Positions 6,907-13,933 are shown, counted from the first letter of the stretch. The stretch: DNA of 14,108 nucleotides from Pontimonas sp. (GCA_021741945.1 JAIOWV010000025.1:1-14108); one strand, 5' to 3'. Notes: generated from the sequence alone by a model not told the origin. Numbers and translations: made by a program.

Positions 6907-6918
6907 CGCTTCATGGTA
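6907..6918 (-). promoter_or_regulatory. Candidate leaderless promoter of cysS
   Basis: On the minus strand TACCAT (6913-6918), then GAAGCG, then the GTG start. A TAnnnT box six bases before the start codon matches the layout at senX3 and gpmA. No ribosome-binding site is visible. -35 not recognised. Confidence 0.35.
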
Positions 6919-6967
6919 GCGAGAGAGTGCTCCCTAGCCCGGTCGGCCTGCCGAGGAGGAAGAGAGC

Positions 6968-8107
6968 CTAAATGGCGACCAGGACGGCCGTTGCCAGTGC
7001 GGCAGCGCCCTCGCCGCGACCTGTGAAGCCAAGCCCATCGCTGGTGGTCGCACTGAGTGACACCTGGCACCCCACCAGTTCACTCAAGAGAGTCTGTGCC
7101 TCGAGCCGGCGTGGCCCAATCTTTGGTTTCTGTGCGATGACCTGCACCCCCACGGAACTGACCACATAACCGGCCTCCCGGACAAGAGTCAGTGCGTGCT
7201 CTAAGAACACGCGACTGTTCGCGCCTTCAAACTCGGGGCGATTGGCGCCAAAGTGGGTGCCAAGATCGCCCAGGCCAGCCGCCTGCAGAATCGCATCGAC
7301 AATCGCGTGGATGACGACGTCGCCGTCGCTGTGACCGGCAAGTCCCTCTTCGCCGGGCCAGACCAGGCCAGCTAACGTGAGCGGAACGCCTGGGTCGAAC
7401 TGGTGCACATCCACCGCGGTTCCGACGCGTTGGCCGCCAGTGGCGCCCAACACGGATGCCGCACGCTGCAGATCGGCCGGGTACGTGATCTTGAAACTCA
7501 TGGCATCACCGTCCACGGCGACCACTTCGTGGCCGGCTGCCCGCAAAACCGCTGCATCGTCGGTGAAGTCACCATCAATCGCGTCATAGGCCGCAATCAG
7601 TGCCGCTGCCTGGAAACCCTGTGGTGTCTGGACGGCACCGAGGACGGAGCGGTCCACGGCATCGCCTGTGGCCATGGAGGATCGGTCAACACTAATCAGG
7701 GTGTCCACCACCGGAATCTGGGGCACGACGCCCTTCGCGCCCTCAGTCAGCGCATTCAAAACTCGATCAAACACGGCGACGGGGGTCAGCGCCCGGGCAG
7801 CGTCGTGAATTAGCACGGTGGTGGTCCCAGCCGGCAGGGCGGCAAGGCCAGCCCGAACGCTGTCAGTGCGGGTTTCGCCACCGGTCACGACAGTCACATC
7901 ACCGTGGTGTGACAACAAATCACGAGCAGGAGTTTCCCACCCTGGAGGGGCAACAACAACCAAAGAAAAGGGTTGGGACCAAGCCTGAACACCCTTGGCG
8001 CACTGCTCAAGCAGCGTCGCACCGGCCAGTGGAACAAAAGCTTTCGGCTGGTTAGAACCAAGCCTTGTGCCGCTGCCGGCCGCGACAATGACTACCGCAG
8101 TGGTCAC
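6968..8107 (-). CDS. ispDF: Bifunctional IspD-IspF (MEP isoprenoid pathway)
   Basis: 379 residues, a fusion of two enzymes. Residues 1-222 are IspD (2-C-methyl-D-erythritol 4-phosphate cytidylyltransferase): nucleotide loop AAGSGTRLG (9-17) with Lys22, HDAAR (101-105) and QTPQGF (160-165). Residues 226-379 are IspF (MEcPP synthase): metal ligands Asp233 and His235 in VDVHQF, GHSDGDVVIHAI with His259 and His267, and TTSDGLGFTGRGEG near the end. IspD makes CDP-ME and IspF, two steps later, closes the cyclodiphosphate; IspE acts in between and is not in the window. In mycobacteria the two are separate genes. The start is GTG at 8107 with AAAGG nine bases upstream. It follows the carD stop by 23 bp, so the two are likely co-transcribed, an order conserved in actinobacteria. 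Confidence 0.95.
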   Translation of the reverse strand: MTTAVVIVAAGSGTRLGSNQPKAFVPLAGATLLEQCAKGVQAWSQPFSLVVVAPPGWETPARDLLSHHGDVTVVTGGETRTDSVRAGLAALPAGTTTVLIHDAARALTPVAVFDRVLNALTEGAKGVVPQIPVVDTLISVDRSSMATGDAVDRSVLGAVQTPQGFQAAALIAAYDAIDGDFTDDAAVLRAAGHEVVAVDGDAMSFKITYPADLQRAASVLGATGGQRVGTAVDVHQFDPGVPLTLAGLVWPGEEGLAGHSDGDVVIHAIVDAILQAAGLGDLGTHFGANRPEFEGANSRVFLEHALTLVREAGYVVSSVGVQVIAQKPKIGPRRLEAQTLLSELVGCQVSLSATTSDGLGFTGRGEGAAALATAVLVAI

Positions 8108-8130
8108 CAGTCGTGGCCTTTGAGTTCGAC

Positions 8131-8613
8131 CTAGGAGGCGAGAACTTCGTCGAGAACCGTCGAAGCCTTCTCTTCATCAGTCTTTTCGGCAAGAGCAAGC
8201 TCTGAGATCAGAATCTGGCGTGCCTTGGCGAGCATTCTCTTCTCACCCGCGCTCAAGCCGCGATCTTGATCGCGACGCCACAGGTCGCGAACGACCTCGG
8301 AAACCTTGATGACATCGCCGGAGGCGAGCTTCTCCAGGTTTGCCTTGTAGCGCCTGGACCAGTTCGTGGGCTCTTCGGTGAAAGGCGCACGCAAAACTTC
8401 GAAAACCTTGTCGAGGCCCTCTTTGCCAATAACGTCACGGACGCCAACTAAGTCAACGTTCTCAGCGGGAACCTCGATAGTGAGATCGCCCTGCTTCACA
8501 TTGAGTTTGAGGTACATCTTTTTCTCGCCTCGAATAGTGCGAGTCTTGACCTCAGTGATGGTAGCCGCTCCGTGGTGGGGATATACGACTGTTTCGCCAA
8601 CTTCAAACAGCAT
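8131..8613 (-). CDS. carD: CarD family RNA polymerase-binding regulator
   Basis: 160 residues. The N-terminal RNA-polymerase-interaction domain (about 1-55, Tudor-like) begins LFEVGETVVYPHHGAA and binds the RNAP beta subunit. The C-terminal helical domain contains NWSRRYKANLEKL; its Trp85 has the same number as the mycobacterial CarD tryptophan that wedges into the minor groove at the upstream edge of the -10. CarD stabilises open complexes and affects rRNA promoters. The frame is open up to 8757, but ATG at 8613 gives the family's normal N-terminus, has AAAGG nine bases upstream, and lies just after a well-formed promoter. Head of the carD-ispDF-cysS-rlmB run. Confidence 0.96.
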   Translation of the reverse strand: MLFEVGETVVYPHHGAATITEVKTRTIRGEKKMYLKLNVKQGDLTIEVPAENVDLVGVRDVIGKEGLDKVFEVLRAPFTEEPTNWSRRYKANLEKLASGDVIKVSEVVRDLWRRDQDRGLSAGEKRMLAKARQILISELALAEKTDEEKASTVLDEVLAS

Positions 8614-8638
8614 GCTTGCCAACCTTTCCCAACTTTCC

Positions 8639-8667
8639 ATTTTAGCACAGTGAGCTTCCCCCACTAA
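8639..8667 (-). promoter_or_regulatory. carD promoter (extended -10)
   Basis: On the minus strand TGCTAAAAT gives an extended -10 (TAAAAT, 8639-8644, with TGC at 8645-8647). TTAGTG (8662-8667) is a poor -35 at the ideal 17-bp spacing. Transcription would start near 8632, about 20 bases before the carD ATG. This is the best promoter match in the window. Confidence 0.6.
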
Positions 8668-8681
8668 CCCCTGTTTTTCCG

Positions 8682-8713
8682 GCCTAGACGGGGCTAGTGG
8701 CGCCGGTCTAGGC
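8682..8713. promoter_or_regulatory. CTAG-rich dyad between carD and the lipoprotein gene
   Basis: GCCTAGAC (8682-8689) and GTCTAGGC (8706-8713) are exact reverse complements 16 bp apart. CTAG occurs four times within 49 bp (8684, 8694, 8708, 8729), and GGCGCC twice (8699-8704, 8711-8716). The dyad lies upstream of the carD promoter and over the expected -35 of the opposite promoter. It is a candidate binding site for an unknown regulator. Confidence 0.35.
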
Positions 8714-8724
8714 GCCCATTCCAG

Positions 8725-8730
8725 TAGGCT
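8725..8730 (+). promoter_or_regulatory. Candidate -10 box for the lipoprotein gene
   Basis: TAGGCT, the same hexamer found before senX3 and gpmA. Transcription would begin near 8737 and leave a leader of about 60 nt before the GTG at 8798. No good -35. Confidence 0.4.
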
Positions 8731-8797
8731 AGAACTGTTCACCATCGCAGTGGACACTGAAGGCGGTAAGCCTCACCAGCCATCGGAAGGATGTTTC

Positions 8798-9268
8798 GTG
8801 CGACGCCGTTTCTTTGCGCCACTTGTTCTCGCAGCCGCCGTGATTACCGGAACGACGGGGTGCACGCTCTCGGCCGAAATTGCGACCATGAAGGAATATG
8901 ACCCTTCCGACGGTGTTGGCGCAGACATTGGTGACCTAGCACTGCGCAACATTCTTTTGATCAGTAACGACGCTGGCGAAGCCAACCTCGTGATGACTGT
9001 GGTCAACACCAGCGGTGACGACGTCACCCTGAATGTTCAATTCGATGACGGTTCCGCTCGAATCACCCAGTCGCTTGAACTCCCCGCTGTTCCCGAGCGC
9101 ACCCGTATTGGTGATAACCCCAGCGCTGGCGTTCTGGTGTCTGGACCCGAGCTCATTGTGGGTGGTTTGTATCCCGTCTACTTCGAGTACGGCAACGTCC
9201 CCGGCGAGCTGGTGTTTGTGCCGGTGCTCGATGGCACATTGCCCGAATACGAGCTCCTGGTTCCTTAA
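8798..9268 (+). CDS. Small lipoprotein of unknown function
   Basis: 156 residues from GTG at 8798, which has GGAAGG seven bases upstream; the frame is open back to 8750 but only this start gives a proper signal peptide. VRRR is followed by a hydrophobic core (about 5-18) and a lipobox ending TTGC, with Cys22 as the lipidated residue; Thr at -3 is acceptable but not ideal. The mature part is acidic and rich in beta-prone segments (NILLISNDAGEANLVMTVV, a VTLNVQFDD strand, VLVSGPELIVGG), suggesting one beta-sandwich domain of the kind that binds a ligand or protein at the cell surface. There are no catalytic motifs I can see. It is divergent from carD and its stop overlaps the regX3 stop by four bases. 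Similar small lipoproteins beside carD seem common in actinobacteria, from memory only. Confidence 0.75.
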   Translation: MRRRFFAPLVLAAAVITGTTGCTLSAEIATMKEYDPSDGVGADIGDLALRNILLISNDAGEANLVMTVVNTSGDDVTLNVQFDDGSARITQSLELPAVPERTRIGDNPSAGVLVSGPELIVGGLYPVYFEYGNVPGELVFVPVLDGTLPEYELLVP

Positions 9269-9945
9269 GCTTCAAAGCGGTATCCAAGCCCTCGAACCGT
9301 GACAATCATGGTCGGTTCGGAAGGGTTGTCTTCGATCTTTGACCTCAAACGCTTGATGTGAACATCAAGGGTCTTGGTGTCCCCGAAGTAGTCGGAGCCC
9401 CAAACGCGGTCGATGATTTGACCCCTGGTGAGAACCCGGCCGGCGTTGAGCATCAAGAGCTCAAGGAGCTCGAACTCTTTCAAGGGGAGCGAGACGGGAG
9501 CGCCCCGCACTACTAACTGGTGTCGATCGCTATCTAGGACGATGCCGTGATACTCCAAGATGCTCTGTGACGCGTGTGGGTCCTCAGCCCGGCGGCGAAG
9601 GACAGCCTTAATCCTGGCGAGTAACTCACGCGAGGAATAGGGCTTTGTGACATAGTCATCGGCGCCAAGTTCCAATCCGACGACGATGTCCACCTCGGAA
9701 TCTTTCGCCGTCAACATGATGATCGGCAGCGACGAGCGTTGGCGAACCTCGCGACAGACTTCGGTGCCGGGCAGGCCCGGCAACATGAGGTCCAGAAGCA
9801 TGAGGTCTGGTGGCGCTGCCTCAACGGCAGTCACCGCGGCAAGGCCGTTATCGACGACCTGCACCTCATAGCCTTCCCTGCGCAGGAGGTAAGACAGTGG
9901 CTCACTGAGGGATTTTTCGTCCTCTACCAGCAGGATTCTCGTCAT
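9265..9945 (-). CDS. regX3: OmpR/PhoB-family response regulator RegX3
   Basis: 226 residues. Receiver domain (1-115): acidic pocket Glu8/Asp9, phosphoacceptor Asp52 in MLLDLMLPG, Thr79 and Lys101 in TKPY. The C-terminal winged-helix DNA-binding domain (about 130-226) includes LPLKEFELLELL, RGQIIDRVWG, DTKTLDVHIKRLRSKIE and the closing VRGLGYRFEA. The senX3 partner just upstream and the divergent phoU identify it as RegX3, the phosphate-starvation regulator of actinobacteria that activates pst and phosphatase genes. Its ATG overlaps the senX3 stop in an ATGA arrangement, so the two are translationally coupled. Its 3' end overlaps the stop of the opposite lipoprotein gene by four bases. Confidence 0.95.
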   Translation of the reverse strand: MTRILLVEDEKSLSEPLSYLLRREGYEVQVVDNGLAAVTAVEAAPPDLMLLDLMLPGLPGTEVCREVRQRSSLPIIMLTAKDSEVDIVVGLELGADDYVTKPYSSRELLARIKAVLRRRAEDPHASQSILEYHGIVLDSDRHQLVVRGAPVSLPLKEFELLELLMLNAGRVLTRGQIIDRVWGSDYFGDTKTLDVHIKRLRSKIEDNPSEPTMIVTVRGLGYRFEA

Positions 9946-11213
9946 GCGCTGCCTCTCAATGATGTCTCGTCGTCGTCCACCCGAAGCATCGGTATCTCAT
10001 CGGTTGCGAGATACTCGGCAGCTCGCGGCAGCTTCTTGGGCTTTAGCTCCTTAATCGGCCCGGTCTGGCTGAGGTGTTCCTTCACCACATGCGCTGGTGC
10101 CTCGCGCAAGCGGATGGTGAAGGTCGAACCCTTACCAAGCTGCGACCACACCCGGACGTCACCCTGGTGGTTGTTCACCACGTGCTTCACGATCGCAAGA
10201 CCGAGTCCGGTTCCGCCGGTTTCGCGGGACCGGGCCGGGTCGCTTCGGTAGAAGCGCTCAAAGATTCTCTCAAGGTCGTTATTGGCAATACCTTGACCCT
10301 GATCGGTGACGGAAATTTCCACGATTCCGTTCTTGACCAGGGCCCCCACGCCAACGCGAGAGGGTCCGCGGGAGTAGGTGATGGCATTGCGCACCAAATT
10401 GTGCACCGCTGTCACAAGCGACGTCCCATCGCCGAGAACATAAGCTCCCGTGCTTGCGGAGACCGCCACCGTGATGCCTGATTTCTGTGACAGAACCGAG
10501 TTAGAGGCAATCGCCTGCTCGACTACAGAGTCGATCGAGACAACATCGGGGTCCTGAATGGTGCCAACCGACTGGAGACGGGTCAATTCGATGATGTCGT
10601 TGGTCATCTCGGCAAGCCTGTGTCCCTCGCGCTCAAGGGTTTCGGCGAAAGCCCGAACCTGTTCTGGGTCATCCGCCGAATACTGGAGCGCCTCAGCGAG
10701 CAGTGACACAGCACCAATCGGTGTCTTCAACTCGTGGGAGATGTTGGCCACAAAGTCGCGACGAACAGCATCTAGGCGGTACATCTCAGAGCGGTCGTCG
10801 GCCACCACCAACATCAAACGAAGCCCGAGTGGCGCCACTCTCACCAGCAAATGAACCGGAGGCGCGTCGCGCCCCACCCCTGGAAGTTCGAATTCTCGCG
10901 CGGCTGGTTCACCGTCGACCCTGGCTTTCTTCACCAAATCGAGAATTGGCTGGTACACAATGTCTCGGTTGTCGACAATTCCCAGCGCTACCGCTGACTT
11001 TGATGCCCTCAGCACTCTGTTGTCAGCATCGAGGACTACACCTGTTGCGCCAATGACCTCAAGAGCGGTGTCGACACCGTCTGGAACCGGGGGCTCAAGA
11101 ACCTGTTCGGCGCGCCGATGCCATCCGGCTCCAGCCCACACCAAAACGGCGATGCCAAGCCCCGCAGCAATGCCAAGAAGCAGCATCCACGCGGGTGACC
11201 ATAAGGGCTCCAT
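9942..11213 (-). CDS. senX3: Sensor histidine kinase SenX3
   Basis: 423 residues. A single hydrophobic helix (about 10-31) anchors the protein, then a PAS-like region (about 48-140) with GATGVVLDADNRVLRAS, a dimerisation/phosphoacceptor helix with FVANISHELKTP (His160), and the HATPase domain: N-box NLVRNAI (272-278), DQGQG (304-308) and GGTGLGLAI (333-341). A tail of about 50 residues follows. It phosphorylates RegX3 when phosphate is scarce, and PhoU normally restrains it. Mycobacterial SenX3 is usually drawn with two N-terminal helices; only one is evident here, so sensing is presumably from inside, via the PAS domain and PhoU/Pst. No ribosome-binding site is seen; TAGGCT lies six bases before the ATG, suggesting a leaderless mRNA. 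Confidence 0.94.
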   Translation of the reverse strand: MEPLWSPAWMLLLGIAAGLGIAVLVWAGAGWHRRAEQVLEPPVPDGVDTALEVIGATGVVLDADNRVLRASKSAVALGIVDNRDIVYQPILDLVKKARVDGEPAAREFELPGVGRDAPPVHLLVRVAPLGLRLMLVVADDRSEMYRLDAVRRDFVANISHELKTPIGAVSLLAEALQYSADDPEQVRAFAETLEREGHRLAEMTNDIIELTRLQSVGTIQDPDVVSIDSVVEQAIASNSVLSQKSGITVAVSASTGAYVLGDGTSLVTAVHNLVRNAITYSRGPSRVGVGALVKNGIVEISVTDQGQGIANNDLERIFERFYRSDPARSRETGGTGLGLAIVKHVVNNHQGDVRVWSQLGKGSTFTIRLREAPAHVVKEHLSQTGPIKELKPKKLPRAAEYLATDEIPMLRVDDDETSLRGSA

Positions 11214-11225
11214 GCCCCAAGCCTA
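11214..11225 (-). promoter_or_regulatory. Candidate leaderless promoter of senX3
   Basis: TAGGCT (11220-11225, minus strand), TGGGGC, then ATG. The same hexamer at the same six-base distance occurs at gpmA. No ribosome-binding site precedes the ATG. Confidence 0.45.
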
Positions 11226-11285
11226 CGGTGCGCGCTCCGACCAAAGAAGCTCCTCCGGCGCTAAACTCGGCCGAAAGAAGCGAGT

Positions 11286-11337
11286 GTTAAGCGAAATCTC
11301 ACTGTTTGTTAACCCAACTGCGAGAAGTTGTGACCAC
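11286..11337 (+). promoter_or_regulatory. Candidate RegX3 (Pho-type) box upstream of phoU
   Basis: GTTAAGCG (11286), GTTAACCC (11308) and GTGACCAC (11330) start exactly 22 bp apart, that is two 11-bp units, or two helical turns. PhoB/PhoP/RegX3-family regulators bind direct repeats with 11-bp steps, and the actinobacterial PHO-box half-site is GTTCACC-like. The array lies in the 151-bp gap between the divergent senX3 and phoU genes, where autoregulation is expected. The intervening 11-bp units are poor matches. Confidence 0.5.
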
Positions 11338-11364
11338 CCGAATACCGCTCGATTGAGGAGCACC

Positions 11365-12018
11365 ATGCGCGAGCTTTTCCAGCAAGAACTCCACGAGGTT
11401 CAAGATCGCCTTGTTGAGATAGCCGAACTAGTCGTCGATGCCATTACCGACGCCGTTGAAGCCTTCAACAAATCAGACGTGACCCTGGCCGAATCTGTCA
11501 TCGTCCGCGACAACAAGATCGACGACGCCGTCGTTGCCCTTGACGAGCTGGCTATCGCCATCATGGCCAGGCAGGCGCCCGTCGCGAAAGACCTGCGCAT
11601 CGTCGTGAGCGCGCTGCGCATCAGCGCCTCTCTCGAGCGCATGGGCGACATGGCAGAGCACCTCGCCCAGCTTGCCCGCTACCGCTTCCCCGAGAAGGTT
11701 GTTCCCAAGACCATTCGCCCCATCTTCAAAGAGATGGGCTCCCTCGACATCGAGCTCGCGAAGATGCTTGTCGTTCTCCTGTAGACCGAGGACGTTGCCG
11801 TCGCTGAGAAGATCCGCGATGAAGACGACAAGGTGGATGCTCTCCACCTGTCAGTGTTTGAGACGGTTCTCAGCGACTCGTGGAGCCAGGAAACTGAAAC
11901 TACGGTGGATGCTACGCTCGCATCTCGTTACCTTGAGCGCTTCGCAGACCACGCGGTCTCGATTGCCAAGAAGATGATGTATCTCGCCACTGGTGAGTGG
12001 AACCCACCCAAGCACTAA
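11365..12018 (+). pseudogene. phoU: phoU with an in-frame TAG stop (interrupted phosphate-signalling regulator)
   Basis: The frame from ATG 11365 (GAGGAG just upstream) codes 139 residues, meets TAG at 11782-11784, then continues in the same frame to TAA at 12016-12018. Read through, it gives 217 residues, the normal PhoU length, with both three-helix repeats: RMGDMAEHLAQLARY near 92-106 and RYLERFADHAVSIAKKM near the end, the paired E/DxxxD metal-binding signatures. The stop falls in the linker region between the repeats (LL-stop-TEDVAVAEK), where CAG (Gln) is the likely original, a single C-to-T change. PhoU links the Pst importer to SenX3 and represses the Pho response when phosphate is plentiful. 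If real, the stop leaves only the first repeat; reinitiation at GTG 11833 would give an incomplete second one. Sequencing error is the main alternative. TAG ends several other genes here, so a general recoding is unlikely. Confidence 0.85.
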
Positions 12019-12764
12019 CGCTTCTTAGCTCCCTGTTTTGCCACAGCAGCGGCTCCCGCAGCGGCGGCAGCTGGGTCGAGGTATTCGCCGGGCTTCGTCG
12101 GCTTCATGTTCTTGTCCAGGTGATAGACAAGCGGAATTCCGGTCGGGATATTCAACTCGGCGATGTCCTCATCGCTGATGCGCTCAAGGTGTTTCACCAG
12201 ACCGCGAAGGCTGTTGCCATGAGCGACAACGAGCGTCACTTTTCCAACGGCAACATCGGAGGCAATGTCTGACTTCCAGTAGGGCAACATGCGGTCAATC
12301 ACAAGCTTCAACGACTCGGTCTTTGGCACAAAGGCTTCAATGTCCGCGTAGCGGGGATCACCCTGCTGCGCGTAGGTGTCCTTCGGGTCAATCGGGGGCG
12401 GGGGAACATCGAAGCTCCGGCGCCACAGCTGGAACTGCTCCTCGCCGTATTCAGCAAGGGTCGCGGCCTTGTCCTTGCCCTGCAGCGCTCCATAGTGGCG
12501 CTCGTTCAGGCGCCACGAGCGCTTCACGGGAATCCACAGGCGATCCGCGGAGTCCAACGCGCCATTGGCGGTCTGAATCGCACGAGAAAGCAATGAGGTG
12601 TGCACGACATCGGGAAGTAGTTTGTGCTCGACCAGTAGCTCGCCGGCTCGCTTTGCCTCTTTGTGACCTTGATCGGTCAGGCGAACATCCACCCAACCGG
12701 TGAACAGGTTTTTGTTGTTCCACTCGGATTGACCGTGGCGAAGAAGAATGAGCGTGTGAGCCAT
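12015..12764 (-). CDS. gpmA: 2,3-bisphosphoglycerate-dependent phosphoglycerate mutase
   Basis: 249 residues, the standard length. It has LLRHGQSEWN with the phosphorylated His10, Arg61 in SLLSRAIQTA, NERHYGALQG with Glu88, and VVAHGNSLRGL with His182, the full active site of the cofactor-dependent histidine-phosphatase family. It interconverts 3- and 2-phosphoglycerate in glycolysis and gluconeogenesis. The C-terminus is an Ala-rich stretch ending in GAKKR, typical of actinobacterial homologues. It starts 16 bp after the ygfZ stop on the same strand, so co-transcription is possible, but TAGGCT six bases before the ATG and the lack of a ribosome-binding site suggest its own leaderless transcript. 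Its stop overlaps that of phoU by four bases. gpm close to senX3-regX3 is a known actinobacterial arrangement. Confidence 0.96.
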   Translation of the reverse strand: MAHTLILLRHGQSEWNNKNLFTGWVDVRLTDQGHKEAKRAGELLVEHKLLPDVVHTSLLSRAIQTANGALDSADRLWIPVKRSWRLNERHYGALQGKDKAATLAEYGEEQFQLWRRSFDVPPPPIDPKDTYAQQGDPRYADIEAFVPKTESLKLVIDRMLPYWKSDIASDVAVGKVTLVVAHGNSLRGLVKHLERISDEDIAELNIPTGIPLVYHLDKNMKPTKPGEYLDPAAAAAGAAAVAKQGAKKR

Positions 12765-12776
12765 AGCTCAAGCCTA
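12765..12776 (-). promoter_or_regulatory. Candidate leaderless promoter of gpmA
   Basis: TAGGCT (12771-12776, minus strand), TGAGCT, then ATG, inside the 16-bp gap after ygfZ. Same hexamer and spacing as at senX3. No ribosome-binding site. Confidence 0.45.
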
Positions 12777-12780
12777 CCGA

Positions 12781-13791
12781 TTAGCTACGGCTACCCAGCC
12801 GAGGCAGCCGCGGCACAGCTCTCGTGGCACCGGCATCGACCGGGACCAAGACTTCTTGACTCGCAGGGATCCGGGTGTTGCCGCTCGCGACCTCGAGTTC
12901 ACCGGTCGAATCGATAGAGCGCTTCACCAGGGCTAGGGCGATAGGGCCAAGCTCGTAGTGCCACGCCGCCCGCGTAATGACGCCGATGTCCCGCTCCCCC
13001 ACCATGACCCGCTCGCCGGCAACCGGAATCAATGACTCCGACCCATCGAGGTGAAGAAGGACCAGACGCCTCGGTGGGTGACCGAGGTTATGGACTTTCG
13101 CCACCGTTTCTTGCCCTCGGTAACACCCCTTGTTCAGGTGCACCGCAGTCCTCAGCCAATCGCACTCGTGCGGCAACGTCTTCTCATCGACTTCACTCAG
13201 CGATGGTCGCCCCGCAGCAATCTCAAGGCCGGTCAGGGCGAGAGTTCCAGCCTTGCTCGCGCCTTGAAGGCTGGGCGCTGTCGCCCTCACGTAGACGCTG
13301 TAGGTCATGGTGAAATCGACTCCGGGGTGCGGTTCTGGTGCATACCCGATGGAACCCTCACCCACTGTGGGCCACGGATCAACAAAACCAACACGGGGCG
13401 CTTCGTCGCCAAGAACCTGATTACTTGCCGCTGCGATAAACCAAGCACCAGGCTCGTGGGCGAGAGTCACCTGCATGCGAAACTTCATCGACTCAAGCCA
13501 TGTGAACAGCCCTACTCCTCGACCCGGAGCAGTGAGCAGCCACGTGCACTCGCCATCGTCCTGAATCAGGAACGCGTGCTCGATGTGACCGTGGGGATCG
13601 AGGATCAGGCTTTCCTTCGTCACACCCGGCGCCAAGTCGAGTACGAGCTGGGAAATCAGGCTGTTGAGCCACACCAACCGATCGGGGCCCAAGACCTGAA
13701 CAATCTCGCGGTCAGAGACGTCGACGAACGCGTCGCCTCTGGCGAGTGCTCTCATCTCGCCAAGAATGTCCCCGAAATGCTCACCCGTCAT
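12781..13791 (-). CDS. ygfZ: YgfZ/GcvT-like folate-binding protein
   Basis: 336 residues. NKGCYRGQETV (220-230) is the YgfZ signature K-G-C-[FY]-x-G-Q, with Cys223 as its conserved cysteine. The rest fits the GcvT-like fold: an N-terminal folate-binding part starting FVDVSDREIVQVLGPDRLVWLN, and a C-terminal barrel region after about 240. YgfZ homologues use tetrahydrofolate to help assemble or repair certain Fe-S clusters, including that of MiaB in E. coli; the targets here are inferred. It is not GcvT itself, as there are no other glycine-cleavage genes and the KGCxxGQ motif is diagnostic. ATG at 13791 has an excellent ribosome-binding site, GAGGTGATC (13797-13805), complementary to the 16S rRNA 3' end. 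gpmA follows by 16 bp. Confidence 0.92.
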   Translation of the reverse strand: MTGEHFGDILGEMRALARGDAFVDVSDREIVQVLGPDRLVWLNSLISQLVLDLAPGVTKESLILDPHGHIEHAFLIQDDGECTWLLTAPGRGVGLFTWLESMKFRMQVTLAHEPGAWFIAAASNQVLGDEAPRVGFVDPWPTVGEGSIGYAPEPHPGVDFTMTYSVYVRATAPSLQGASKAGTLALTGLEIAAGRPSLSEVDEKTLPHECDWLRTAVHLNKGCYRGQETVAKVHNLGHPPRRLVLLHLDGSESLIPVAGERVMVGERDIGVITRAAWHYELGPIALALVKRSIDSTGELEVASGNTRIPASQEVLVPVDAGATRAVPRLPRLGSRS

Positions 13792-13822
13792 CTGGTGATC
13801 ACCTCGAGCGCTGCGTCAGTGA

Positions 13823-13933
13823 TTAGCGCTGACCCCGGTAGAGGTTCAGCAGAACAATTCCCGACACCCAGGCAATTGCAAGAGCTGCAAGAACGAGGAG
13901 TCCGAGGAAAAAGATTTCGATGGCGAGAAGCAT
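13823..13933 (-). CDS. 36-residue single-helix membrane peptide
   Basis: A very short frame from ATG at 13933 to TAA at 13823-13825. The peptide opens with MLLAIEIFFLGLL and is hydrophobic for nearly its whole length (about residues 1-29), then ends LYRGQR, a classic single membrane helix with a positive cytoplasmic end. The start lies four bases after the stop of the upstream membrane ORF, so translation may be coupled; TAGACT also lies six bases before the ATG, but this overlaps the upstream stop codon and may be chance. The ygfZ start is 31 bp further on. No family recognised. It is too short for most gene callers. Confidence 0.5.
   Translation of the reverse strand: MLLAIEIFFLGLLVLAALAIAWVSGIVLLNLYRGQR

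Noticed and set aside
11785..12018. Second half of phoU as an independent small gene
   Set aside because: No ribosome-binding site or proper start near 11833, and the sequence is simply the second PhoU repeat in the original frame.
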